Assembly (NCBI RefSeq): GCF_004361735.1
Contig: NZ_SNVV01000013.1
Location: 32,181-96,180 of the forward strand
DNA: 64,000 nt
Origin: Azoarcus indigens
GTDB taxonomy: Bacteria; Pseudomonadota; Gammaproteobacteria; Burkholderiales; Rhodocyclaceae
Direction of reading: 5' to 3'
The notes beneath the pieces are model-generated. The model was not told where the DNA came from and did not search any database. It was given only the letters and a program-made list of their open reading frames with translations. The position numbers and the translations under genes are program-made. Positions within the stretch are counted from its first letter, which is position 1, and the number at the start of each line of letters is the position of its first letter. Of the stretch, positions 33,515 through 41,599 are shown one piece after another.

Positions 33515-33766
33515 TCAGCGGATGTCGCCGCCATGCACCCGGCGCGCGGCGACCACCAGCACGTGGACTTCCTCGAAGGAGAGATCCGGGTAGTGGTCAC
33601 GCACCACGCGGTAGGCGAGGTGGTCCAGGGTGACGTTGGCCCAGCGGTTCTCCGGGGCGAAGAAGGGCGCTACCAGGTTGCAGGCTTCCTCGAAGATGTC
33701 GCGGACGTTGAGGTAGCGACGGCGCTCCTGGCGGTCAGATTGGATGGCGGAACTGGTTTCGGACAT
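33515..33766 (-). CDS. Small hypothetical protein upstream of prk
   Basis: An 83-residue soluble protein (MSETSSAIQSDRQERRRYLN, later HLAYRVVRDHYPDLSFEEVH) with no signal peptide, span or recognised motif. It is probably all-helical. The ATG at 33766 is chosen because the in-frame upstream sequence overlaps the opposite end of the phosphatase gene and looks non-coding; GGAAA stands before it. It lies 46 bases before prk and about 80 bases after the phosphatase-family gene, so it probably belongs to the prk transcript and might modulate it. That link is inference. Confidence 0.65.
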   Translation of the reverse strand: MSETSSAIQSDRQERRRYLNVRDIFEEACNLVAPFFAPENRWANVTLDHLAYRVVRDHYPDLSFEEVHVLVVAARRVHGGDIR

Positions 33767-33845
33767 GGCGTTTCCGTACGGCTGCAATCCCGGGATGATA
33801 ACGCGGGCTTGTGCGGCGCAGCGTGAGGGATGGCGGGCGATCGGA

Positions 33846-34655
33846 TCAGGAGTGGGACTGCAGCCAGGTGCGCCATTCGGTGAACAGCGCCGGGCTGGCA
33901 GCGGCCACCACTGCACGCTTTACCGCCGGACCGGCCATCAGCGAGCCGCCGTCCAGCGCGGCGGCCTCGCCGCCGGCCTCGGCCAGGATCAGCCGGCCGG
34001 CGGCGTAATCCCACAGCATCTGGCCGCCGTGGATGTAGACGTCCAGCCGGCCGGCGGCGACGAAGCACCATTCCAGCGCACTGGAGCCGAAATTGCGCTG
34101 GGAGTAGTAGGGCGGGCGGACGGCCAACTCGTCGCCCAGGTGGTGGCTGATGCGCTTGAAATCCACGCCGGCGACGGCGTCGGCCAAGCGGGCGGCGGCC
34201 GGCCGCAGAGGCAGTTCCGCACCATTGAGATAGGCCCCGGCGCCCTGCGCGGCATAGAAGGATTCGTCGGTGATGGGGTTGTACACCACGCCGAAGCGCG
34301 GCTCATGATCCACCAGATAGGCAATGGAGACGGCGAAGAAGGGGATGCCGTTGGCGAAGTTGGTGGTGCCGTCTATCGGGTCTATGCACCACAGGCCGCG
34401 GCGGCCTTCGCTCCACAGGCGGGCCTGCTCTTCGGCGGTCATTTCCTCGCCCAGCACCGGGCCGGGAATGAGTTGAGGCAGGGCCTCGCTGAAGCGGCGC
34501 TGGGATTCCAGGTCGGCTTCGGTGAACAGGGTGCCGTCGGCCTTGCGGTTGCGCGCGGATTTCAGGTAGCGCGGCAGGATTTCCTCGCGGGCGATGTCAC
34601 GGGCCAGGGATTCGAGGGCGCGAGCGCGGGCGAGTCGTTGGGCGGCGGTGGACAT
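33846..34655 (-). CDS. Inositol monophosphatase family protein
   Basis: A 269-residue Mg-dependent phosphatase. The metal site is plain: GEEM near residue 69, WCIDPIDGTTNFANGIPFF near 89 and WDYAAGRLILAEAGG near 215. The family includes inositol monophosphatase, CysQ-type 3'-phosphoadenosine phosphatases and fructose-1,6-bisphosphatase-like members, and sequence alone does not separate them. Lying next to prk, it could provide sugar-bisphosphatase activity otherwise missing from the cluster, but that is inference. The ATG at 34655 has GGAG upstream. It is divergent from rsmE. Confidence 0.88.
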   Translation of the reverse strand: MSTAAQRLARARALESLARDIAREEILPRYLKSARNRKADGTLFTEADLESQRRFSEALPQLIPGPVLGEEMTAEEQARLWSEGRRGLWCIDPIDGTTNFANGIPFFAVSIAYLVDHEPRFGVVYNPITDESFYAAQGAGAYLNGAELPLRPAAARLADAVAGVDFKRISHHLGDELAVRPPYYSQRNFGSSALEWCFVAAGRLDVYIHGGQMLWDYAAGRLILAEAGGEAAALDGGSLMAGPAVKRAVVAAASPALFTEWRTWLQSHS

Positions 34656-34745
34656 GTCAACTCCAGGAGAGTCCGGGCGGTGTGCCGCTGGGGAACGGCA
34701 ATGGGGTCGGGACGCCAGGCGTGTCAGCCGGGAAAGGCGCGCGCC

Positions 34746-34751
34746 TATAAT
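34746..34751 (+). promoter_or_regulatory. TATAAT box of rsmE, predicting a leaderless mRNA
   Basis: A perfect TATAAT ends 6 bases before the rsmE ATG at 34758, so transcription should start at or within a base or two of the ATG. The -35 region has only GTGTCA at 34721-34726 (19-base spacing). Confidence 0.6.
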
Positions 34752-34757
34752 CTTACG

Positions 34758-35495
34758 ATGATTTCACGCTTCCATTTCCCTGGCCGCCTGCCCGACAGCG
34801 GTGAAGTGCTCCTCCCCGAATCCATCGCTCATCACGCCCTGCGTGTATTGCGCCTGCGCGAGGGCGAGCCCTTGGTGCTGTTCGACGGCGAGGGCGGCGA
34901 GTGCATTGCCACGCTGCGGCCGGAGGGCAAGCGCGTCCATGCATCCATCCAGTCGTGCAGCGAAGTGGAGCGGGAGTCGCCCTTGCAATTGATGCTGATA
35001 CAGGGACTGGCCAGTGGCGACAAGATGGACTGGATCGTGCAGAAGGCGGTGGAACTGGGCGCCGCCGGCATCGTGCCGCTGGCCACCGAGCGCTCGGTGC
35101 TGAAGCTGGCTGGCGAGCGTGCCGACAAGCGCCGCGTCCACTGGCAACAGGTGGTGGTGTCCGCCTGCGAGCAGTGCGGCCGCAACCGTGTTCCCGAAGT
35201 CGCGCCCGTCACAACGCTGGACGCCTGGCTGGCGGCGCACCGGGACGAACTCAAGCTAGTGCTGGCTCCGGGCGGCGAGGGCGTGCTTGCCAAGCTGCCG
35301 CGACCGGACGGGCGGGTTCATCTGCTGATTGGCCCGGAAGGCGGCTGGAGCGAGACCGAGCTGGCGCAATGCCGCACCGCCGGCTGCATGGCGATCGGTC
35401 TCGGTCCGCGGGTGTTGCGTACCGAGACGGCTGGTCTGGCCGCGCTGGCGGCGCTGCAGACTCTGTGGGGCGATCTCGCCGCTGCGGTGGACTGA
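34758..35495 (+). CDS. rsmE: 16S rRNA (uracil-1498-N3)-methyltransferase
   Basis: A 245-residue SPOUT methyltransferase that methylates U1498 of 16S rRNA. An N-terminal PUA-like part (HHALRVLRLREGEPLVLFDG) is followed by QKAVELGAAGIVPLATERSV, the SAM-binding knot LLIGPEGGWSETEL near residue 192 and GLGPRVLRTETAG near residue 213, all diagnostic. The ATG at 34758 gives the family N-terminus (ISRFHFPGRLPDSGEVLLPE). It lacks a ribosome binding site and sits 6 bases after a TATAAT box, so translation is probably leaderless. It is followed after 49 bases by the polyphosphate kinase gene. Confidence 0.95.
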   Translation: MISRFHFPGRLPDSGEVLLPESIAHHALRVLRLREGEPLVLFDGEGGECIATLRPEGKRVHASIQSCSEVERESPLQLMLIQGLASGDKMDWIVQKAVELGAAGIVPLATERSVLKLAGERADKRRVHWQQVVVSACEQCGRNRVPEVAPVTTLDAWLAAHRDELKLVLAPGGEGVLAKLPRPDGRVHLLIGPEGGWSETELAQCRTAGCMAIGLGPRVLRTETAGLAALAALQTLWGDLAAAVD

Positions 35496-35544
35496 GCGCC
35501 GCGTCTGCTGACTTTTTTCCCCTCTCTTCCAGGAGTCGCCGCGC

Positions 35545-37032
35545 ATGTTCGAATCCGCCGAGCTTGGTCACAAGACGGACAAGGAAAGCTATGCCGCCGC
35601 GGTGCCTGCGCTGCGCGCCGCATTGCTGGACGCCCAGTTCGAGCTGCTGGACCTGAAGAATTTCGCCGTGGTGGTGCTGATCAACGGCATGGATGGCGCC
35701 GGCAAGGGCGAAACGGTGAATCTGCTCAACGAGTGGATGGACCCGCGCCACATCCAGACCTGGGCCTTCGACTCGCCCACCGAGGAAGAGGCGGAGCGGC
35801 CCTTCATGTACCGTTTCTGGCGCGCGCTGCCGCCCAAGGGGCGCATCGGCGTGCTCTTCAACAACTGGTACACCGATCCGATCACCGACGCCGTTCTCCA
35901 CAAGCGCAAGAAGGCACGCCTGGAGCAGCGCCTGGCCGAGATCCGCCGCTTCGAGGCCATGCTGGTGCGCGAAGGCGTGCTACTGGTGAAGTTCTGGTTC
36001 CATCTTTCCAAACCCGGCCAGAAGGCGCGGCTGAAGGAACTGGAGAAGGACCCGCGCACCCGTTGGCGAGTCACCGAGCGCGACTGGCGTTTCTACGAGG
36101 ACTACGACCGCTACCGCGACGTCGCCAGCCACGCACTGCGCCAGACCAGCACCGGCGACGCGCCCTGGCAGATCGTGGATGGCAGCGACCCGCGTTTCCG
36201 CGCCCTCTTCGTCGGCCGCAGCCTGCTGCAGATCCTGCGCCGCCGGCTGGAACTGGCCCATCATCCCTGGACGCCGCGCCAGGTGGCCCCGCCGCTGGCC
36301 ACTGCGATGGATACCCTGGACCTGCTCGGCAGCCTCAAGCTGCGCCAGGAGATGAAGCGCAAGCAGTACGAGGACGAACTGGAGCGCTACCAGGGCCGGC
36401 TGGCGCTGCTGACGCGGGAGGCGGCGTTCCGCAAGCGCTCGCTGGTGGTGGTGTTCGAGGGCTCGGACGCGGCCGGCAAGGGCGGTGCCATACGGCGCGT
36501 CACCGCCGCCCTGGATGCGCGCCAGTACCGCATCGTGCCGGTGGCCGCGCCCAGCGAGGAAGAGCGCGCCCAGCCCTATCTGTGGCGCTTCTGGCGCCAT
36601 CTGCCGCGGCAGGGCAAGGTGGTGCTGTTCGACCGCTCCTGGTACGGCCGGGTGCTGGTCGAGCGCGTCGAGGGCTATTGCTCCGAAGCGGACTGGATGC
36701 GCGCCTATGCCGAGATCAACGACTTCGAGGATCAGCTCGTCGGCGCCGGCGCGGTGGTGGTGAAGTTCTGGCTGGCCATCGGCAAGGACGAGCAACTTGT
36801 CCGCTTCAAGGAACGGGAGGCCGAGCCCCACAAGCGCTTCAAGATCACCGAGGAAGACTGGCGCAATCGCGAGAAGTGGGAGGACTACGCCCACGCGGTG
36901 TGCGACATGGTCGATCGCACCAGCACCGAGATTGCGCCTTGGAACCTGGTGGAGGCGGAGAACAAGTACTACGCCCGTATCAAGGTGCTGCGCACGCTAT
37001 GCGAGCGCCTGGAGGCAGCGTTAGGCAAGTGA
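35545..37032 (+). CDS. Two-domain polyphosphate kinase 2 (polyphosphate:AMP phosphotransferase type)
   Basis: A 495-residue protein made of two fused PPK2 domains, the class II arrangement of polyphosphate:AMP phosphotransferase, which makes ADP from AMP and polyphosphate. Both halves have a Walker A loop: GMDGAGKGE at 48-56 and GSDAAGKGG near 306. The Walker B segment is intact only in the second (FDRSWYGRVL near 361); the first reads FNNWYTDP near 104, without the aspartate. By analogy with characterised class II enzymes, the C-terminal half should be catalytic and the N-terminal half structural. AGGAG lies 8 bases before the ATG. Confidence 0.92.
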   Translation: MFESAELGHKTDKESYAAAVPALRAALLDAQFELLDLKNFAVVVLINGMDGAGKGETVNLLNEWMDPRHIQTWAFDSPTEEEAERPFMYRFWRALPPKGRIGVLFNNWYTDPITDAVLHKRKKARLEQRLAEIRRFEAMLVREGVLLVKFWFHLSKPGQKARLKELEKDPRTRWRVTERDWRFYEDYDRYRDVASHALRQTSTGDAPWQIVDGSDPRFRALFVGRSLLQILRRRLELAHHPWTPRQVAPPLATAMDTLDLLGSLKLRQEMKRKQYEDELERYQGRLALLTREAAFRKRSLVVVFEGSDAAGKGGAIRRVTAALDARQYRIVPVAAPSEEERAQPYLWRFWRHLPRQGKVVLFDRSWYGRVLVERVEGYCSEADWMRAYAEINDFEDQLVGAGAVVVKFWLAIGKDEQLVRFKEREAEPHKRFKITEEDWRNREKWEDYAHAVCDMVDRTSTEIAPWNLVEAENKYYARIKVLRTLCERLEAALGK

Positions 37033-37118
37033 GCGCCGTGGCGGCTGCTGTTGTGGAGACGAATCAAATGTTGCAAACCTGCCACTGTGTAGCAGCCAAC
37101 AAGCAGTCATGCTTCCGC

Positions 37119-37124
37119 TAGAAT
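37119..37124 (+). promoter_or_regulatory. Likely -10 box upstream of argA
   Basis: TAGAAT followed by CCGGTC. Transcription should begin near 37131, exactly at the ATG of a nine-codon ORF that ends inside the argA start. No good -35 box was found. Confidence 0.5.
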
Positions 37125-37130
37125 CCGGTC

Positions 37131-37160
37131 ATGAAAACCCTCCGGGAGGCTGCGCCGTGA
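37131..37160 (+). CDS. Possible leaderless leader peptide of argA, nine residues
   Basis: ATG AAA ACC CTC CGG GAG GCT GCG CCG TGA encodes MKTLREAAP. The ATG is 6 bases after a TAGAAT box, the frame contains the argA ribosome site (GGGAGG), and its TGA overlaps the argA GTG by four bases. It could couple argA translation to its own; it holds one arginine codon, too few for classical attenuation. No direct evidence of expression. Confidence 0.35.
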   Translation: MKTLREAAP

Positions 37161-38581
37161 GCGATATATCCTCCCTGCCAGCCCCTGGATACTTGCCAGG
37201 TAAACGCTTGAACGCCGAATCCTCTCCCGCACAGCCTGCAGCTGCGGCGGCCAGCGTCGCTGCCGTCGATGCTTCCACCTCCCAGTTCGTCTCCTGGGTC
37301 CGGGGCGCAGCCCCCTACATCCATGCCTTTCGGGGCAAGACTTTCGTCGTAGGCTTCGGCGGTGAGGTGGTGGCGGGTGATGGCGCCCAGAGCCTGGCTT
37401 ACGACTGCAACCTGCTGGCGGCCCTCGGCATCCGCCTGGTGCTGGTGCATGGCGCCCGGCCGCAGATCGATATCGAGATCGCCCGCCGCGGGCTGGAGCC
37501 GCGCTTCCACAACGGCTTGCGGGTAACCGACGCGGCGGCGCTGGAGTGCGTGAAGGCGGCGATGGCGGTGACCCGCTTCGAAGTCGAGGCGCTGCTGTCG
37601 CAAGGTTTGCCCAACACGCCCATGGCCGGCAGCTACATGCGGGTGACCGGCGGCAATTTCATCACTGCGCGCCCCTTCGGCGTCGTGGACGGGGTGGACT
37701 TCCAGTACACCGGCGCGGTGCGCAAGGTCATCGCCGAGGAAATCAACGCCGACCTCGACCAGCAGAACGTGGTGCTGATCACCTCACTGGGTGTCTCGCC
37801 TGCCGGCGAGATCTTCAACCTGTGCATGGAAGAGGTGGCGGAAGCAGTGGCGGTGGCCCTTAAGGCGGAGAAGCTCATCTACCTGTGCGACGCGCCGGGC
37901 TTGTTGGACGCCGATGGCAAGCTGATCGAGTCCGTCACCGCCGACGAGGCGCAGAGCAAGCTGGAGGCGGGCGAGGGCCTGACCGAGGATCTGCACCTCT
38001 ACCTGCCCTGCGCGATCCGCGCGGTGCGCAAGGGTGTTTCCCGCGCCCACCTGATAGACCGCGACAAGGATGGCGGCCTGCTGCTGGAGTTCTTCACCCA
38101 CGCCGGCGTCGGCACGGTGTTGTCGCGCGATCCCCTGTTCCGCCTGCGCGAGGCTACGGTGGAGGACGTCGGCGCGCTGGTGGCGCTGATCAGCCCGATG
38201 GAGGCGGATGGCACGCTGGTGCGGCGCGGCCGGGAGTTGCTGGAGCAGGAGATAGAGCGCTTCACCGTGGTGGAGCATGATGGAGTGCTGGTCGGCTGCG
38301 CGGCGCTTTACCCCTTCAGCGAGGACAACGCCGCCGAGCTGGCCTGCCTGGCGGTCACGCCGGAGTACCGTCGCGCCGGCCTGGGCGACCAGTTGCTGCG
38401 CCGTATAGAGCGACGCGCCCGGGTACAACGCCTGGAGCGCCTGTTCGTGCTCACCACCCGCACCGCCCACTGGTTCCGCGAACGCGGTTTCAACGAAATC
38501 GGGCCGGAGGCGCTACCGCGGCAGAAGCGCGAGCTGTACAACTTCCAGCGTCGCTCCAAGGTGTTCGTGAAGAACCTATGA
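37157..38581 (+). CDS. argA: N-acetylglutamate synthase
   Basis: A 474-residue enzyme with an amino-acid-kinase domain (about residues 65-330) and a C-terminal GNAT acetyltransferase domain (about 335-474). APYIHAFRGKTFVVGFGGE starts the kinase fold and LVLVHGARPQID follows; the acetyl-CoA loop region is ACLAVTPEYRRAGLGDQLL. It catalyses the first step of arginine synthesis and is usually inhibited by arginine. The start is GTG at 37157, with GGGAGG 8 bases upstream; it creates an alanine- and serine-rich N-terminal tail of about 45 residues, longer than in E. coli. A TTG further in is possible. Confidence 0.93.
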   Translation: MSDISSLPAPGYLPGKRLNAESSPAQPAAAAASVAAVDASTSQFVSWVRGAAPYIHAFRGKTFVVGFGGEVVAGDGAQSLAYDCNLLAALGIRLVLVHGARPQIDIEIARRGLEPRFHNGLRVTDAAALECVKAAMAVTRFEVEALLSQGLPNTPMAGSYMRVTGGNFITARPFGVVDGVDFQYTGAVRKVIAEEINADLDQQNVVLITSLGVSPAGEIFNLCMEEVAEAVAVALKAEKLIYLCDAPGLLDADGKLIESVTADEAQSKLEAGEGLTEDLHLYLPCAIRAVRKGVSRAHLIDRDKDGGLLLEFFTHAGVGTVLSRDPLFRLREATVEDVGALVALISPMEADGTLVRRGRELLEQEIERFTVVEHDGVLVGCAALYPFSEDNAAELACLAVTPEYRRAGLGDQLLRRIERRARVQRLERLFVLTTRTAHWFRERGFNEIGPEALPRQKRELYNFQRRSKVFVKNL

Positions 38582-38636
38582 AGCAGATCTGCGGGCTCCT
38601 GCTTCCCTTCGCCCAGCCCGCTCGGGACAGGGGGGC

Positions 38637-40325
38637 ATGATGTCGCCGCAGGTGCTGCCTGCCCTGAGTGGCGTCGGTGTCGCCCTGGCGGTGATGCTGG
38701 GCGCCGGCCTGGCGCCTCCCGACAGCTGGGGGCCGGCGGGAGCCTCGGCCCTGGGCGCTGGCCTGCTCGCCGCCTTTGCCATGCGCTGTCACCTGAAGGC
38801 CGAGGTCACCCGCCGCCAGCTGGAAGCGGCCGAGCTGGCGGCGCGCATCGACGGCCTGCATGCCGCCGGCGCCATCGGCCGGGTGGGCGATGAAGAACAG
38901 ACGCCGGAGCGCGCCTGCCCCTTGCGCCAGATCGAGCATGCCTCCCACCACCTCGCCCTGCTGCGCCAGGTGGCGGAAGGCGTCTATGGCGTCGAGGCGC
39001 TGTTCGACCGCCGTTGCCGGTTGAATTGGATCAGCCCCTCCATCGAGCGCCTGACCGGCTATTCACCGTCGGATTGCCTGTCGGCGGAGGAGGCCATCAG
39101 CTTCCTCGTCCATGAATCGGACCGTCGCTACTGCATGCGGGTGGCCGACCAGGTGCTGTCCGGCGGCGGTCAGCACGACTTCGAGATGCGGCTGGTGCGC
39201 CGCGATGGCAGCTTCGGCTGGGTGGCCTGCCACTGGCGGCCGGTGATCGGCGAGGATGGCGAGATCGAAGGCCTGCGCATGTCGGCGGAAGACATCCAGG
39301 GCCGCAAGGAGGCGGAGTACAAGCTGCTGGAGACGGTGGCCGAGCTGCGCCGCGCCCAGGCGCTGCGCGAGCACTACCTGTCGCGCAGCAACGACGAACG
39401 CCAGCGCCTGGCGGCGCTGCTGAATGTCATCCGCCTCGGCATCCTGTTCATCGACCACGATCACCGGGTGCTCTATTTCAACCGCGCGATGCTGGAGATC
39501 TGGGGCTTCCCGCCGGACGAGAACCTGATCGGCATGCGCGACGTGGTGCTGCAGAGCAAGGTGGGGGCGCTGCTGGAAGAGCCGGAATCCTTTTTCGCTC
39601 ATGTCCAGGCCATCGTTGGCGCCCGCGTCGCGGTCAGCGACCGGCATGAGCAGCGCTTCCGCGATGGCCGCATCGTCACCGACATCTCGGCGGTGGTCGA
39701 GGGCGGGCAAGGGCGGCGCGGCATCGGCCGGGTGTGGATTTACGAGGACGTCACCGAGCAGCGCCGCATCGCTGCCCAGCTGGTGTCGCTGGCCGAGCGC
39801 GATCCGCTGACCAATCTCTACAACCGCCGCCGCTTCCACGAAGAACTGGAGCGCCTGCTGGCGGAAGCCGAGCGCCATGGCGTGCAGGTGGGCCTGGTGG
39901 CGATAGACCTGGACGGCTTCAAGCCGATCAACGACCGTTTCGGTCACCAGGCTGGCGACGAGGTGCTGATCGGTCTGGCCGAGGGCGTGGGGCGTATCGT
40001 TCGCCGCAACGAGATGTTCTTCCGTCTCGGCGGCGACGAGTTCGGTGTGTTGGTTCCCGACACCAATGAGCGCGAATTGTCGGAACTCGCCGGACGCCTG
40101 GTCGATGGAGTGGATGCGCTGAAGTTCGAGTTCTGCGGCGAAACGGTGGGGGTGACAGCCAGCATCGGCATCGCGCTCTATCCCGCCCATGGCCGCGACG
40201 GCGAGGCCTTGATGGCGGCGGCGGACGAGGCGATGTACCGCTCCAAGAGCGGTGGGCGCAATCAGTGGTCGGTGGCGCACCCCAAGAACAATCTGGCTGC
40301 GCCCCTGAATACCGGAAGCCGCTAG
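38637..40325 (+). CDS. PAS-PAS-GGDEF diguanylate cyclase
   Basis: A 562-residue protein with two short hydrophobic segments at the N-terminus (about residues 5-25 and 33-49), probably anchoring it to the membrane. Two PAS domains follow (about 105-225, with a PAC segment ending at MSAEDIQGRKEAE, and about 260-385) and then a GGDEF domain with LGGDEFGVLV near residue 464. An intact GGDEF predicts synthesis of cyclic-di-GMP. RDPLTNLYNRRRFHEELE is the usual domain start. It lies 55 bases after argA, and six G residues precede tandem ATG codons. Signal unknown. Confidence 0.9.
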   Translation: MMSPQVLPALSGVGVALAVMLGAGLAPPDSWGPAGASALGAGLLAAFAMRCHLKAEVTRRQLEAAELAARIDGLHAAGAIGRVGDEEQTPERACPLRQIEHASHHLALLRQVAEGVYGVEALFDRRCRLNWISPSIERLTGYSPSDCLSAEEAISFLVHESDRRYCMRVADQVLSGGGQHDFEMRLVRRDGSFGWVACHWRPVIGEDGEIEGLRMSAEDIQGRKEAEYKLLETVAELRRAQALREHYLSRSNDERQRLAALLNVIRLGILFIDHDHRVLYFNRAMLEIWGFPPDENLIGMRDVVLQSKVGALLEEPESFFAHVQAIVGARVAVSDRHEQRFRDGRIVTDISAVVEGGQGRRGIGRVWIYEDVTEQRRIAAQLVSLAERDPLTNLYNRRRFHEELERLLAEAERHGVQVGLVAIDLDGFKPINDRFGHQAGDEVLIGLAEGVGRIVRRNEMFFRLGGDEFGVLVPDTNERELSELAGRLVDGVDALKFEFCGETVGVTASIGIALYPAHGRDGEALMAAADEAMYRSKSGGRNQWSVAHPKNNLAAPLNTGSR

Positions 40326-40377
40326 CCGGGCACGGAAGCTGCGTAGCCCGATGCCGCGCCGGTGGCGCCCGGGCTGC

Positions 40378-40383
40378 TAAAAT
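40378..40383 (+). promoter_or_regulatory. Likely -10 box of yggX
   Basis: TAAAAT 44 bases before the yggX ATG. No convincing -35 box. Confidence 0.4.
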
Positions 40384-40427
40384 GCAGTGCTCCGAATTTG
40401 ATGAACTTTTCAGGGAAGGAAGAAACG

Positions 40428-40703
40428 ATGGCTCGCATGGTCAACTGTGTAAAGCTCGGCCGGGAAGCGGAAGGGCTGGACCTGCCGCCGGTGCCGGGCG
40501 AGCTCGGCAAGCGGATCTTTGAAAACGTGTCCAAGGAAGCCTGGCAGCAGTGGGTGAAGTACCAGACCATGCTGATCAACGAAAATCGCCTGAACCTGAT
40601 GGATCCGCGTGCGCGCAAATACCTCGCCGAACAAATGGAGAAGCACTTCTTCGACGGCGGTGCGGATCAGATCGGCGGCTTCGTGCCGCCCCCGGCTCAG
40701 TAA
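40428..40703 (+). CDS. yggX: Iron-sulfur protection / Fe(2+)-trafficking protein YggX
   Basis: A 91-residue protein with the family's opening [20 protein letters not shown], including the conserved cysteine C7, and [20 protein letters not shown] and [18 protein letters not shown] in the body. YggX helps protect or repair iron-sulfur clusters under oxidative stress and may carry Fe(II). The length matches the family. GGAAGGAAG lies 6 bases before the ATG. Usually found beside mutY or argA; here argA is two genes upstream. Monocistronic, ended by a strong bidirectional terminator. Confidence 0.95.
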   Translation: MARMVNCVKLGREAEGLDLPPVPGELGKRIFENVSKEAWQQWVKYQTMLINENRLNLMDPRARKYLAEQMEKHFFDGGADQIGGFVPPPAQ

Positions 40704-40746
40704 ACGCCTTGCCGTGCGGCCGTCTCAAGGGGCGGCCGCCGTAATG

Positions 40747-40780
40747 AAAAAGGGATGGCCCTGGCGGGCCATCCCTTTTT
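40747..40780. terminator. Bidirectional rho-independent terminator between yggX and phoU
   Basis: AAAAAGGGATGGCC and GGCCATCCCTTTTT form a perfect 14-base-pair stem around a 6-base loop, with T runs on both strands. It serves the convergent yggX and phoU genes. Confidence 0.95.
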
Positions 40781-40826
40781 GCTTCAGATCGCGCTTTCGG
40801 ATGCTGCCCAAGCCCTCAGGCGTTGC

Positions 40827-41534
40827 TTATTCGCCCTTTGCCGCTGCGCTCTGGGCCGACTTCGCATAGCGGATGTCGCGGCCCTGCACCAGGAAAACCA
40901 CGTATTCGGAAATGTTCTTTGCATGGTCGCCGATGCGTTCGATCGACTTGGCGATGAACAGCACTTCCAGGCTGTTGGAGATGGTGCGCGGGTCTTCCAT
41001 CATGAAAGTGATGAGCTGGCGCATGATGCCCTTGAAGCTGGCATCCACCTCTTCGTCCTGGCTCTTGATGACGGGCGCGTTGGTGACGTCGGCGCGGGCG
41101 AAGCCGTCCAGCGCGCTGCGCAGCATGTCCAGCGCCAGCCCGGCCGCGTAGCCGAGTTCGACGCGAGGCATGAAGGGCACTTCGCCGGCATGCAGGCGCT
41201 TGCCGGCCTTGGCGATCTTCTTGGCCTCGTCGCCGATGCGTTCCAGGTCGGAGATGGACTTGATCACCGTCATCACCAGGCGCAGGTCCACTGCCGCCGG
41301 TTGGCGCTTGGCGATGATGTGCTGGCAGGCCTCGCCCAGGTCGACTTCGAGCAGGTTGATGCGGTGGTCGCCTTCGATGACGCGGTCGAGCAGGCCGACG
41401 TTGCCCGTCTTCAGTCCTTCCAGGGCGTTGGCAACCTGGGTTTCCACCAGGCCGCCCATCTGCAGCACGCCGGTGCGGATCGCCTCGAGTTCGGCATCGA
41501 ACTGCTTGTGGGTATGTTCGCTCATTTTCGCCAT
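40827..41534 (-). CDS. phoU: Phosphate transport regulator PhoU
   Basis: A 235-residue protein made of two copies of a three-helix PhoU domain; the metal-binding motif occurs twice, as ISDLERIGDEAKKIAK near residue 94 and SIERIGDHAKNISEY near 199. PhoU links the PstSCAB transporter to the PhoR sensor kinase and represses the phosphate regulon when phosphate is plentiful. The pst and phoBR genes are not adjacent in this window, unlike the common pstSCAB-phoU layout. Starts at 41534 and 41525 are both possible; the ribosome site is weak for both. Confidence 0.94.
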   Translation of the reverse strand: MAKMSEHTHKQFDAELEAIRTGVLQMGGLVETQVANALEGLKTGNVGLLDRVIEGDHRINLLEVDLGEACQHIIAKRQPAAVDLRLVMTVIKSISDLERIGDEAKKIAKAGKRLHAGEVPFMPRVELGYAAGLALDMLRSALDGFARADVTNAPVIKSQDEEVDASFKGIMRQLITFMMEDPRTISNSLEVLFIAKSIERIGDHAKNISEYVVFLVQGRDIRYAKSAQSAAAKGE

Positions 41535-41599
41535 TGCACTATCCAAGAGTGGGGCAGGCTAGCACGCCCGGGTTAAGGATTTGTTTCAGCCTGGCGGCT

